From positions 62,001 through 126,000 of the forward strand of contig NZ_JACSZW010000007.1 in the NCBI RefSeq assembly GCF_014472395.1: 64,000 nt of DNA. The letters are read 5' to 3'. Origin of the DNA: Pedobacter sp. N36a. GTDB taxonomy: Bacteria; Bacteroidota; Bacteroidia; Sphingobacteriales; Sphingobacteriaceae. Below, piece by piece: positions 38,022 to 46,629 of the stretch. Positions within the stretch are counted from its first letter, which is position 1; each line of letters starts with the position of its first letter. Under the pieces are notes generated by a model. That model searched no databases, was not told the origin of the DNA, and saw only the letters and a program-made list of their open reading frames with translations. The position numbers and the translations under genes are program-made.

Positions 38022-38046
38022 CCCATAAAGCTTCGAACTTTATGGG
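38022..38046. terminator. Hairpin between ybjQ and pfkA (possibly bidirectional)
   Basis: A 9-bp stem CCCATAAAG / CTTTATGGG has a short loop containing TTCG. It lies between two convergent stops. The T runs on either side are weak. Confidence 0.5.
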
Positions 38047-38079
38047 ACAATATCACCGCTTTGTGAGGGCGTTATATTT

Positions 38080-39063
38080 TTATAAAGAAAGAATCTCTAC
38101 CAGTTTTAACCAGGCTGGAGTGATTTCTTTAGCATCGATATGTTTGATGGCATGGTCAAAAGGCGTAAAGATTATTTCTCTGTTCATCTGTCCAACCATG
38201 GCACCTGATTGCCCTGCAAGCAATCCTTCTACGGCAGCAACACCAAGGGTGCTGGCCAATACACGGTCCATACAACTTGGTTTACCGCCACGCTGAATGT
38301 GTCCAAGCACAGAAACTCTGATGTCATACTGAGGGAACTTCTCTTTCAGGACTTCACCTACATTAAATGCACCACCCACTTCATCGCCTTCGGCTACAAT
38401 AATAATTTTTGAGGACTTATCTTTTCTTCCGGAGGCTAATCTCGTTACCAGACCTTCTACGCCCATATTGGCTTCAGGAATCATGATCGCTTCCGCCCCA
38501 ACACCTATCCCGCTTCTTAAGGCAATCAGTCCGGAGTCACGTCCCATTACTTCTACGATAAACAGACGGTCATGAGACTCTGCGGTATCGCGAATTTTAT
38601 CTACTGCATTGATCACCGTATTGATGGCTGTATCGTACCCGATGGTGAAATCAGTTCCTTCCAGGTCATTATCAATCGTGCCTGGCAGCCCCACTACAGG
38701 GAAATCAAACTCTGTAGTTAGTAAATGCGCCCCAGTAAAGGTACCATCACCACCAATAACAATCAGTGCATCAATATCTTTTGCTTTTAATTGTCTGTAA
38801 GCCTCATCTCTACCTTCTTTGGTGCGGAAGGCATCGCTTCTAGCTGTTTTCAAAATCGTGCCGCCACGTTGAATAATATTGGCTACAGATTTACGGTCCA
38901 TATCAAAGAAATCCCCATGAATCAAACCTTCATAGCCCCTTAATATACCGGTAACTTTCAAATCATAATAGATTGCCGCTCTTACCACTGCCCTAATGGC
39001 AGCATTCATTCCCGGGGCATCACCGCCGGAAGTTAATACTCCTATATTTTTAATTTTATTCAT
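38080..39063 (-). CDS. pfkA: ATP-dependent 6-phosphofructokinase
   Basis: This 327-residue PfkA-type enzyme phosphorylates fructose 6-phosphate. It has GVLTSGGDAPGMNAAIR, IGGDGTFTGAHLL, GLPGTIDNDLEGTD with the catalytic Asp, TAESHDRLFIVEVMGRDSG, EGDEVGGAFNVG, and RVSVLGHIQRGGKPS. The Gly after GGDGT is replaced normally for ATP use. Its start overlaps the 3' end of the dsbD-like gene by 8 bp, an unusual partner for glycolysis but clear co-transcription. Confidence 0.97.
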   Translation of the reverse strand: MNKIKNIGVLTSGGDAPGMNAAIRAVVRAAIYYDLKVTGILRGYEGLIHGDFFDMDRKSVANIIQRGGTILKTARSDAFRTKEGRDEAYRQLKAKDIDALIVIGGDGTFTGAHLLTTEFDFPVVGLPGTIDNDLEGTDFTIGYDTAINTVINAVDKIRDTAESHDRLFIVEVMGRDSGLIALRSGIGVGAEAIMIPEANMGVEGLVTRLASGRKDKSSKIIIVAEGDEVGGAFNVGEVLKEKFPQYDIRVSVLGHIQRGGKPSCMDRVLASTLGVAAVEGLLAGQSGAMVGQMNREIIFTPFDHAIKHIDAKEITPAWLKLVEILSL

Positions 39064-40762
39064 TTGGTTTTTCAGCGTTTTTAAATTTATCTAAACCACT
39101 TTGTAAATATGCAGCGTACTCCTTTGCGTCAAAAATTGCGCCCTGAGGTTTTACCAGAGGGTTCAGGTCATGGCCTCCCAATACGTAGTAAGGCTGGGAA
39201 TTCGAGCCATATTTTGTGGCTTGAAAATCACCATTCCACCTACCCAGATCGTCGGTTGTAGTCCTTAAGATTTCCGAATAGTGGACTTTATCTTTAGGCA
39301 TTTTGATGTTTCTCTCATCCACATAAAGCTGGATCAGGACATATTCCTCCTTGATGATCCTGCCTACTTCTTTATCAATCCAAACCTTATCTTCCATCTT
39401 GCGGCAGTTTACACAGGCATGTCCTGTAAAGTCGATCAGGACAGGTTTATTTACACTTTTCGCATAAGCTAAACCTTCATCCAGGTCGAAGAAAGCATTG
39501 AATCCTACTGGCGGTTTCAAGGTTTCATTATATTTTACAGTGGCAGGGAAGCTACTGGAAGCAGCGGATGCCGATCCTCCTCCATTACCACTCAGGATAA
39601 AGTCTTGGGTATTCATTGGCGGTGCAATGCCGCTCAAAACATTTACTGGCGCACCCCATAGTCCAGGAACCAGATATACGGCAAATGATAAAGAGATGAT
39701 GGCAAAGAATAACCTAGGGACGGAAACGTAAGGTACATCGCTATCGTGCGAGAACTTGAGCTTTCCTAGCAGGTAAATGCCCATCAGCACAAAGATGACG
39801 ATCCATAAGGCCAGGAACAACTCACGGTCGAACCATTCCCAATGCCAAACCAGATCGGCAGCAGAAAGGAATTTCAAGGCCAATGCCAGCTCCAGGAATC
39901 CTAAACATACTTTTACACTGTTTAGCCAGCCACCGGATTTGGGCATTGCGCTTAAGAATCCAGGGAAGATCGCAGATAAAGTGAAAGGTAATGCCAGTGC
40001 CAATGCGAAACCAAACATCCCGATTGCAGGGGCGAGAATGTCTCCTTTAGAACTCGCCTGTACTAAAATAGTTCCGATAATCGGACCGGTACAAGAGAAG
40101 GAAACCAGCGCCAGAGAGGCCGCCATAAAAAAAATTCCTCCTAAACCTTTGCTATTGTCTGCTTTCTGATCGATTTTATTAACCAGCGAACTTGGCAGTG
40201 TGATCTCGAAAGCACCAAAGAAAGAGATGGCGAAGACGACCAATAAGATAAAGAAGAAAAAGTTAAAGTAGCCACTAGAGCTGAGTTCATTGAGTTTTGC
40301 CGAACCAAAAAGTACGGTAATCAATAGTCCAAGCGCCACATAAATAACAATAATTGAAATTCCATAGATTAATGCCTGTCCGATTCCACCTTGTTTACTG
40401 CCTGCTCTTTTAATGAAATAGCTGACAGTAAGCGGCACCATTGGAAAGATACAAGGCATTAGAAAGGCAATAAAACCGCCCAATAAACCTGCGATAAACG
40501 TTTCCCAAAGGGTTCTGTCTGCTTCTGCTGGTATGGTAGTTCCGGTAGCAGCTGCTGTAGTCATTTTGACTGCAGTATCTTTCTTTACCGTGTCTTTAAC
40601 GATGTTATTTGCGATGCTATCTTGCGAGGACCCTACTTCGGTAAAAACAAGTTCTTCTTCTGTAGCGGCAGTATCTGGTTTTTGTATGGAGGCAAAACCA
40701 GTTGAGGTTAGGGCTGCGATAAATAGCAGCATTAGGCTCAACATTAAAAATAATCTCTTCAT
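39056..40762 (-). CDS. dsbD: DsbD-like thiol:disulfide interchange protein (transmembrane plus thioredoxin domains)
   Basis: I prefer the Met at 40762 (MKRLFLMLSLMLLFIAALTS, 568 residues); the frame extends 7 codons further upstream. After the signal segment come eight or so helices of the CcdA/DsbD membrane domain (FLMPCIFPMVPLTVSYFI with the conserved Cys, FSCTGPIIGTIL with its partner). A C-terminal thioredoxin-like domain carries DFTGHACVNCRKME (Cys450 and Cys453). It passes electrons from cytosolic thioredoxin to the periplasm. The N-terminal DsbD-alpha domain is missing here and is encoded by the upstream gene. Confidence 0.93.
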   Translation of the reverse strand: MKRLFLMLSLMLLFIAALTSTGFASIQKPDTAATEEELVFTEVGSSQDSIANNIVKDTVKKDTAVKMTTAAATGTTIPAEADRTLWETFIAGLLGGFIAFLMPCIFPMVPLTVSYFIKRAGSKQGGIGQALIYGISIIVIYVALGLLITVLFGSAKLNELSSSGYFNFFFFILLVVFAISFFGAFEITLPSSLVNKIDQKADNSKGLGGIFFMAASLALVSFSCTGPIIGTILVQASSKGDILAPAIGMFGFALALALPFTLSAIFPGFLSAMPKSGGWLNSVKVCLGFLELALALKFLSAADLVWHWEWFDRELFLALWIVIFVLMGIYLLGKLKFSHDSDVPYVSVPRLFFAIISLSFAVYLVPGLWGAPVNVLSGIAPPMNTQDFILSGNGGGSASAASSSFPATVKYNETLKPPVGFNAFFDLDEGLAYAKSVNKPVLIDFTGHACVNCRKMEDKVWIDKEVGRIIKEEYVLIQLYVDERNIKMPKDKVHYSEILRTTTDDLGRWNGDFQATKYGSNSQPYYVLGGHDLNPLVKPQGAIFDAKEYAAYLQSGLDKFKNAEKPNE

Positions 40763-40935
40763 TCTTGTGTGTATTTTACTCAAAGGCTCACCATAAATGG
40801 GGAAAATCCATTAAAACGGCAATTCTCTTTATGATAAGGGCGTGAAATTAGTTATTATTTTTTATTTAAGGCTTTCAATATGGGCCGATGGGCTATAATT
40901 TTACGTTGGACGGATAACTCTCTGAATGAATGGGC

Positions 40936-40968
40936 ATAAAAAAAGCGATGAGAGAAATCCCATCGCTT
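40936..40968 (-). terminator. Rho-independent terminator after the DsbD-alpha gene
   Basis: AAGCGATG (40943-40950) pairs with CATCGCTT (40961-40968). On the minus strand it is followed by a T run (CTTTTTTTATG). It lies in the 229-bp gap before the dsbD-like gene. Confidence 0.75.
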
Positions 40969-40991
40969 ATATTGCTGTTCTTTAATTCCGT

Positions 40992-41441
40992 TTATTTCAC
41001 AGGAATACTGAAGCTCACCTCTTCTGGAGGCAGACATTGTTTGTCGTTACATACCATAAATTCAACTTTTCCTTTGACCGTAGCCGTTGCTTTATTCAGT
41101 TTCACTTTTTGCTGGAATATTACTTGTTTACCAAAGTAACTTACGTTCATTTTAAAATTCTCGTCAAAATAAGTGGTTGCTTTTGGCTCTGTAGTTTTCC
41201 CTACCAGTGTATAGTCTTTTGAAGCCGGGAAACTAAAAATAGTTGGACTCGGTCCGCCTGGTTTCAGGGTTTGCGAGTAAATGTGCCATCCTTCGTCCAT
41301 CGTGGCTTTCATATACACAACGGCTTCCGTTTTACTTATTTTTTTCGCCGCATACGACCAGGTTACCGGTTTCTCTATTTGAGCAGAAGCACCGATCACT
41401 GTGAATAATACGAATGAGAGGATCAAACTGATTTTTTTCAT
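40992..41441 (-). CDS. Stand-alone DsbD N-terminal (alpha) domain protein
   Basis: This 149-residue exported protein has a signal peptide (MKKISLILSFVLFTVIGASAQ) and an immunoglobulin-like DsbD-alpha fold: DEGWHIYSQTLKPGGPSPT, DENFKMNVSYFGKQVIFQQ, and VEFMVCNDKQCLPPEEVSF with the CxxxxC redox pair. In E. coli this domain is fused to the membrane part. Here it is separate and probably hands electrons on from the dsbD-like product encoded downstream. It overlaps birA by 4 bp. Confidence 0.9.
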   Translation of the reverse strand: MKKISLILSFVLFTVIGASAQIEKPVTWSYAAKKISKTEAVVYMKATMDEGWHIYSQTLKPGGPSPTIFSFPASKDYTLVGKTTEPKATTYFDENFKMNVSYFGKQVIFQQKVKLNKATATVKGKVEFMVCNDKQCLPPEEVSFSIPVK

Positions 41442-42217
41442 GTTGTGTGATTTAAAAACGCTATTTCTTTAAAATTGTACTCTTTTTTCTCTCCGTCGAC
41501 CAGGAGAACCAGCATCCCTGCCTCGGTCACTTCAATGATCCTTCCTTCAATTATCTCGCCATTTTGGCGGTAGCTTGAAAGAGTATCAAATTTATACAGT
41601 CCGCTGACATAATCAGCGATCAGGTCTTTGTAATTTCCTGACTTTAAACGGAGGTATTGTTTTTCAATATTGCTACAAATTTCTGCTAATACCTGAAATA
41701 AATTAACATCCTCTTGTAAAATTCCCTTCATAGAAGTTGCCCGATTTTGAAGCTCCGGTGCGAAGACCGACTGGTTTACATTGAGTCCAATCCCAATAAT
41801 ACTGGCTTTATAAGTACTTCCAGCAAGGATGTTTTCGATGAGTACACCACCCATTTTTCGGTCGCCATGGTAGATATCATTGGGCCATTTGACTTTGATT
41901 CCTTCCTTAATAAAAACTTGCAATGCCTTTCTAATACCGATGCTTATGGCCATATTGAGCAGGAATTGCTTGGTTATTGGCAAGAAATTCGGCTTCAGGT
42001 AAATGCTAAAAGTAAGGTTTAATCCGGGTTCGGTATGCCATACATTGCTTTGCTGTCCTCTTCCAGCGAATTGATGATCTGCCATAATAACAGTTCCTTC
42101 TGTTAATGGCTCGGAATTTGACACCAAGTGTTTTACAAAGTTATTGGTAGAATCAACCTCTAATAATTTGATAAGATTTTGACCAACAAATAATGTTGAA
42201 AAAGTGTTATTTTGCAA
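41438..42217 (-). CDS. birA: Biotin--[acetyl-CoA-carboxylase] ligase (no HTH domain)
   Basis: This 259-residue enzyme attaches biotin to carboxyl carrier protein via biotinyl-AMP. It has LLEVDSTNNFVKHL, ADHQFAGRGQQSNVWHTEPG with the biotinyl-AMP loop, IKVKWPNDIYHGDRKMGGVL, and ASIIGIGLNVNQS. It lacks the N-terminal winged helix of E. coli BirA, so it is not expected to act as a repressor. It overlaps the DsbD-alpha gene by 4 bp and is divergent from rsfS across only 41 bp. Confidence 0.95.
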   Translation of the reverse strand: MQNNTFSTLFVGQNLIKLLEVDSTNNFVKHLVSNSEPLTEGTVIMADHQFAGRGQQSNVWHTEPGLNLTFSIYLKPNFLPITKQFLLNMAISIGIRKALQVFIKEGIKVKWPNDIYHGDRKMGGVLIENILAGSTYKASIIGIGLNVNQSVFAPELQNRATSMKGILQEDVNLFQVLAEICSNIEKQYLRLKSGNYKDLIADYVSGLYKFDTLSSYRQNGEIIEGRIIEVTEAGMLVLLVDGEKKEYNFKEIAFLNHTT

Positions 42218-42227
42218 GTGTTGATTG

Positions 42228-42235
42228 TATATTTG
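42228..42235 (+). promoter_or_regulatory. Candidate -7 element for rsfS-ftsH
   Basis: TATATTTG lies 23 bases before the rsfS ATG in the 41-bp divergent gap and matches TAnnTTTG. No convincing -33 TTG was seen. Confidence 0.4.
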
Positions 42236-42240
42236 TTTAT

Positions 42241-42248
42241 CAAAACTA
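42241..42248 (-). promoter_or_regulatory. Candidate -7 element for birA
   Basis: TAGTTTTG on the minus strand lies 23 bases before the birA ATG. It faces the rsfS element, so the two polymerases would compete for the same 41-bp space. Confidence 0.35.
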
Positions 42249-42258
42249 AAAAATTTTA

Positions 42259-42633
42259 ATGGTAAAAAAGAAAAATGTAATCCTTTCTACATACCTCTCA
42301 GAGATAGCCGTAAACGGCATGCAGGAAAAAAAAGGGAAAGATATTGTGCGTTTAGACCTACGTGACCTGAACAGTTCTGTTTCTGACTACTTCATCATCT
42401 GCCATGCAGATTCAGCTACCCATGTGAAGGCAATTGCGGATAGCGTAGAAGAAGAAATCTATAAAAATACACAAACCGATCCCTGGAGAAAAGAAGGACA
42501 AGCAGGTGCAGATTGGATCATATTAGATTATTTTGATGTAGTAATTCACATCTTTAAGACTGACAAGCGCGAGTTTTATGGTATAGAAGATTTATGGGGT
42601 GATGCCCAATCTACCAGCTATCAAAGCGCTTAA
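42259..42633 (+). CDS. rsfS: Ribosome silencing factor RsfS
   Basis: This 124-residue Iojap/RsfS protein binds L14 and blocks subunit joining when nutrients are scarce. It shows the usual KGKDIVRLDLRDLNSSVSDYFIICHADSATHVKAIADSVEE, DPWRKEGQAGADWIILDYFDVVIHIF and REFYGIEDLWGDA. It precedes ftsH by 30 bp, a gene order common in Bacteroidota. Confidence 0.96.
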   Translation: MVKKKNVILSTYLSEIAVNGMQEKKGKDIVRLDLRDLNSSVSDYFIICHADSATHVKAIADSVEEEIYKNTQTDPWRKEGQAGADWIILDYFDVVIHIFKTDKREFYGIEDLWGDAQSTSYQSA

Positions 42634-42663
42634 TCATTTACACAAAAACATTGTTGACTCAAG

Positions 42664-44754
42664 ATGAAAGAGAACCCGAATACAAAACCTAAGTTAATTA
42701 AGAGAATACCGAATATTCCTAAAAAGCCTCAAAAAGGCTCTAAATTCAATATTATTTGGGTTTATGGGGCAATTATTTTAGGTCTGTTTTTACTGCAGTT
42801 TTTATTTAGTGCAGATACGACCAAGGATGTTACTTACCGTACTTTCGAAACTCAAATGCTTTTGCCTGGTGACGTTGAAAAACTGGTTGCCTATAAACAT
42901 GAAGACCTGGTTAAGGTTGAAGTGTATATAAAGAAAGACAAACTCAATGAGGAGAAGTATAAAAAGTACATCAGCAAAAATAACTTCGGTACACAAAATG
43001 GCCCATTGGTATATTTTACTGCTGGATCTATGGATGCGCTAGATGCGCAGTTAAAAGAAGCTCAGAAAAATATCCCTCCTGATCAGCAGATTCTGGCGGA
43101 AAAAGAGACGAGACAAAGTACTTTTAACTCTTGGTTCTTCACCGTAATTATTCCGGTATTGTTATTTATCGGGTTCTGGATTTTCATTATGCGTCGTATG
43201 GGCGGTGGCGCTGGTGGCGGCGGCGGACAAATTTTCAACATTGGGAAATCTAAAGCAACGCTATTCGACAAAGAAAGCCAGGTGAACGTTACATTTAATG
43301 ATGTTGCTGGTCTGGAAGAAGCCAAACAAGAGGTAATGGAGATCGTCGATTTCCTTAAAAACCCTCAGAAATACACGAATTTAGGGGGTAAGATTCCTAA
43401 AGGCGCGCTATTGGTCGGTTCTCCTGGTACTGGTAAAACCTTATTGGCGAAGGCTGTAGCTGGTGAAGCTCAGGTTCCTTTCTTCTCTCTATCGGGTTCC
43501 GACTTCGTAGAGATGTTTGTAGGAGTTGGTGCTTCCAGGGTACGTGATTTGTTCAAGCAGGCGAAAGATAAAGCACCATGTATCATCTTCATTGATGAGG
43601 TGGACGCGATTGGTCGTGCAAGAGGAAAAAACAGTATGATGGGTGGAAATGATGAGCGTGAAAACACGTTAAATCAGCTATTGGTAGAGATGGATGGTTT
43701 CGGTACAGATTCAGGAATTATCATTCTTGCTGCAACTAACCGTCCGGATGTATTGGACTCAGCATTGCTAAGACCAGGTCGTTTTGACCGTCAGATTTCT
43801 ATTGACAAGCCAGATTTAGTGGGTCGTGAGCAGATTTTTAAAGTTCACTTGAAGCCTATTAAAACGGATGAAGTAGTAGATGCTAAAAAGCTTTCTGCAC
43901 AGACTCCAGGTTTTGCCGGTGCTGAGATTGCGAATGTTTGTAATGAAGCTGCTTTAATCGCCGCTCGCCGCAACAAGAAATTTGTAGATATGCAGGATTT
44001 CCAGGATGCGATTGACCGTGTGATTGGTGGATTAGAAAAGAAAAATAAAATCATCTCTCCGGAAGAGAAAAGAATAGTTGCTTACCATGAGGCTGGTCAT
44101 GCGATTGCAGGATGGTTCTTGGAACATGCCGATCCATTGGTAAAAGTATCTATTGTTCCTCGCGGTGTGGCTGCCCTTGGGTATGCACAATACCTGCCAA
44201 AAGAGCAGTTCCTGTACACTACAGAACAGCTAACTGATGGCATGTGTATGACGATGGGCGGACGTGTTGCAGAGGACCTTATCTTCGGTAAGATCTCCAC
44301 TGGTGCACAGAATGACCTGGAACGCATTACAAAATTAGCTTATGCAATGATTACCATTTATGGTATGAATAAGGTAATCGGTAATGTCTCATTCCATGAT
44401 CCGCAAAATGAATATAACTTCAACAAACCTTACTCAGAAAAAACATCAGAATTAATTGATGTGGAAGTGCGTAAATTAGTAGAAGAAGTTTATGAGAGAA
44501 CAAAACAACTCTTAACAGATAAAAGTGAAGGACTAGAGAAACTGGCTCAGAAACTTTTAGAAAAAGAGATTTTATTCCAGGCAGATCTGGAAGAGATTTT
44601 AGGCAAACGTCCTTTTGACAACCGAACTACTTACGATGAATTCGTAAATGGTACAGGTGATCAGAAACCAGCTGCTGAGGGTCTATTGCACCAAGGTGTT
44701 GGCGAGGCAACCGATGTATCGGCTCCTACCAGCCCTGCACAAACAGAATCTTAA
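42664..44754 (+). CDS. ftsH: ATP-dependent zinc metalloprotease FtsH
   Basis: This 696-residue inner-membrane AAA+ protease has two N-terminal helices (about 25-42 and 155-172) around a periplasmic loop. A Gly-rich linker leads to the AAA domain with Walker A GSPGTGKT (252-259), Walker [16 protein letters not shown] and [19 protein letters not shown]. The peptidase domain has HEAGH at 475-479 (zinc ligands His475 and His479). It degrades unstable cytosolic and membrane proteins. A strong terminator follows. Confidence 0.98.
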   Translation: MKENPNTKPKLIKRIPNIPKKPQKGSKFNIIWVYGAIILGLFLLQFLFSADTTKDVTYRTFETQMLLPGDVEKLVAYKHEDLVKVEVYIKKDKLNEEKYKKYISKNNFGTQNGPLVYFTAGSMDALDAQLKEAQKNIPPDQQILAEKETRQSTFNSWFFTVIIPVLLFIGFWIFIMRRMGGGAGGGGGQIFNIGKSKATLFDKESQVNVTFNDVAGLEEAKQEVMEIVDFLKNPQKYTNLGGKIPKGALLVGSPGTGKTLLAKAVAGEAQVPFFSLSGSDFVEMFVGVGASRVRDLFKQAKDKAPCIIFIDEVDAIGRARGKNSMMGGNDERENTLNQLLVEMDGFGTDSGIIILAATNRPDVLDSALLRPGRFDRQISIDKPDLVGREQIFKVHLKPIKTDEVVDAKKLSAQTPGFAGAEIANVCNEAALIAARRNKKFVDMQDFQDAIDRVIGGLEKKNKIISPEEKRIVAYHEAGHAIAGWFLEHADPLVKVSIVPRGVAALGYAQYLPKEQFLYTTEQLTDGMCMTMGGRVAEDLIFGKISTGAQNDLERITKLAYAMITIYGMNKVIGNVSFHDPQNEYNFNKPYSEKTSELIDVEVRKLVEEVYERTKQLLTDKSEGLEKLAQKLLEKEILFQADLEEILGKRPFDNRTTYDEFVNGTGDQKPAAEGLLHQGVGEATDVSAPTSPAQTES

Positions 44755-44770
44755 ACACATTTATGAGGAA

Positions 44771-44811
44771 CCGCCAGTACGATCATGTGCTGGCGGTTTC
44801 TCCTTTTTTTT
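44771..44811 (+). terminator. Rho-independent terminator after ftsH
   Basis: CCGCCAGTAC pairs with GTGCTGGCGG (one wobble pair) and is followed by TTTCTCCTTTTTTTT. It ends just before the LUD gene, so that gene depends on read-through or its own promoter. Confidence 0.85.
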
Positions 44812-45456
44812 ATGCAAGAAAACCGATCTTCTAAAGAGTTAATGCTAAAAAAGATAAGGAAGGCGCTTTTAGAAAAGCGTGACAATCCTTATCCGAATCT
44901 GGAAGATACCCCATTGTATCCTAAGAGCGATGAATTCCTGGAAATCATGTTCGCTGAAGAGCTGACTGCCGTTTCCGGTAATTTTATTTATTGCGAAAAT
45001 GGTATGGATTTCATTGAAAATATGCTGCAGCTTGCAGAGAAATTCAATTGGAGAAAGATCTATTGCTGGGAACCTGAATTACAAAACCTTTTATCAGAAT
45101 ATGAATTCCCCTTTTATCAAACCGATAAGGACTTTGAAATGGCGGAAGTAGGCATTACCCTTTGCGAAGCTTTAATTGCGAGAAATGGCTCTGTAATGGT
45201 TTCTAATGAGAATGCTGCTGGCAGAAGGCTGAGCATTTTCCCACATCACCACATCATTATTGCCAGAACCGGTCAGCTGGTACTGGATTTAAAAGATGCA
45301 TTTAAGCTCATTAAAAACAAATATGCGGATCAGCTTCCTTCTATGATCAGCACAATTACCGGGCCCAGCAGAACTGCTGATATTGAAAAAACCTTGGTAC
45401 TCGGTGCACATGGACCAAAGGAATTATTTGTAATTTTAATTGACGATTTTAGCTAA
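44812..45456 (+). CDS. LUD domain (LutC/YkgG-like) protein
   Basis: Translation from 44812 gives 214 residues; an upstream codon at 44785 lies inside the ftsH terminator, and 44842 is a shorter alternative. The N-terminal SSKELMLKKIRKALLEKR fits LutC-type proteins. The LUD core follows: AEVGITLCEALIARNGSVMV, RRLSIFPHHHIIIARTGQLV, ISTITGPSRTADIEKTLVLGAHGPKELFVILID. LutC is part of the lactate-utilisation system in other bacteria, but no lutA or lutB is nearby. The role of this ftsH-linked copy is therefore open. Confidence 0.88.
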   Translation: MQENRSSKELMLKKIRKALLEKRDNPYPNLEDTPLYPKSDEFLEIMFAEELTAVSGNFIYCENGMDFIENMLQLAEKFNWRKIYCWEPELQNLLSEYEFPFYQTDKDFEMAEVGITLCEALIARNGSVMVSNENAAGRRLSIFPHHHIIIARTGQLVLDLKDAFKLIKNKYADQLPSMISTITGPSRTADIEKTLVLGAHGPKELFVILIDDFS

Positions 45457-45522
45457 TCGTTTTACATTTCAATTAATTAATCCTAATTTTATACTGTACA
45501 CCAATTCAGTATCCGGTTCAAA

Positions 45523-46605
45523 ATGGGCGAAAAAACAAACATACATTCAGTTATTATAGGTACTGGCAGTTATATTCCAGAAAATATCATCTCAGGGGAC
45601 GCATTTTTGAATTCCACATTTTACGACAATGGCGTATTGCTGGAGAAGGATATTCATGAAATCATCCATAAGTTTAGCGAGATCACAGAGATCAAGGAAA
45701 GACGATATGTGGATGAAGATATGACGAACAGTGATATTGCAATGATTGCTGCGCAACGTGCAATTGACCATGCTGCAATAGATAAAGAAAGCCTGGATCA
45801 CATTATTTTCTGCCATAATTTTGGCGATGTCAAACTCGGTTCTAACCGGATGGATATTTTGCCTTCTCTTGCGGCAAAAGTGAAACAAGCGCTGGAAATC
45901 AACAATCCTGATTGTGTGGCGTATGACCTTATTTTTGGCTGTCCGGGTTGGGTACAGGGCGCTATTCAGGCAAATTACCTGATCCAAAGCGGAGATGCCA
46001 AAAGAGTACTGGTAATTGGTGCAGAAACCTTGTCTAGGATTACTGATCCTCATGACAGAGATTCTATGATTTTCTCTGATGGTGCCGCGGCCGTGGTTTT
46101 TGAAGGACAGCATTCTTCAGAAGACCTGGGCATTATCGCACATAAAACTCAAACTTACGCGGTTAATTTTGGCTCCCTGTTACAAATGGGCAGAAGTAAC
46201 AATCCGGCGGAAGACAATGGCAATGCTTACCTGAAAATGAATGGCCGTAAGCTCTATGAATTTGCAGTAACCAATGTTCCACAGGTAGTAAAGAAGGCCA
46301 TTGACAAAGCAGGAATTGATATTACTGCAATTAAAATTGTGTTTATTCACCAGGCCAATGGGAAAATGGACCATGCCATCATGAAACGTTTATTCAAATT
46401 GTATGATATAGATTCGGTTCCTGAGAACCTGGTTCCGATGTCTATCTGCTGGCTTGGAAACAGCTCTGTGGCCACCGTTCCTACCCTGCTTGACTTGGTC
46501 TGGAAAGGAAACGTAGCCGGTTATCAGATCAATAAAGGCGACTATGCAGTCTTTGCTTCTGTTGGCGCAGGGATGCACATCAATGCATTCGTTTATCGTT
46601 TTTAA
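45523..46605 (+). CDS. 3-oxoacyl-ACP synthase III-like thiolase-fold enzyme
   Basis: This 360-residue protein is a KAS III (FabH)-like condensing enzyme with a complete Cys-His-Asn triad. Cys140 is in FGCPGWVQG, His276 in IHQANGKMD and Asn313 in LGNSSVATVP. It is longer than housekeeping FabH (about 320-330) and lacks its usual ACSGF and TSAA context, so it may use a special starter. No acyl-carrier or other lipid genes flank it. The true substrate cannot be told from sequence. It is convergent with the TPR gene, 24 bp away. Confidence 0.85.
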   Translation: MGEKTNIHSVIIGTGSYIPENIISGDAFLNSTFYDNGVLLEKDIHEIIHKFSEITEIKERRYVDEDMTNSDIAMIAAQRAIDHAAIDKESLDHIIFCHNFGDVKLGSNRMDILPSLAAKVKQALEINNPDCVAYDLIFGCPGWVQGAIQANYLIQSGDAKRVLVIGAETLSRITDPHDRDSMIFSDGAAAVVFEGQHSSEDLGIIAHKTQTYAVNFGSLLQMGRSNNPAEDNGNAYLKMNGRKLYEFAVTNVPQVVKKAIDKAGIDITAIKIVFIHQANGKMDHAIMKRLFKLYDIDSVPENLVPMSICWLGNSSVATVPTLLDLVWKGNVAGYQINKGDYAVFASVGAGMHINAFVYRF

Positions 46606-46629
46606 ACTATACTTATATCTTAGTTGAGG

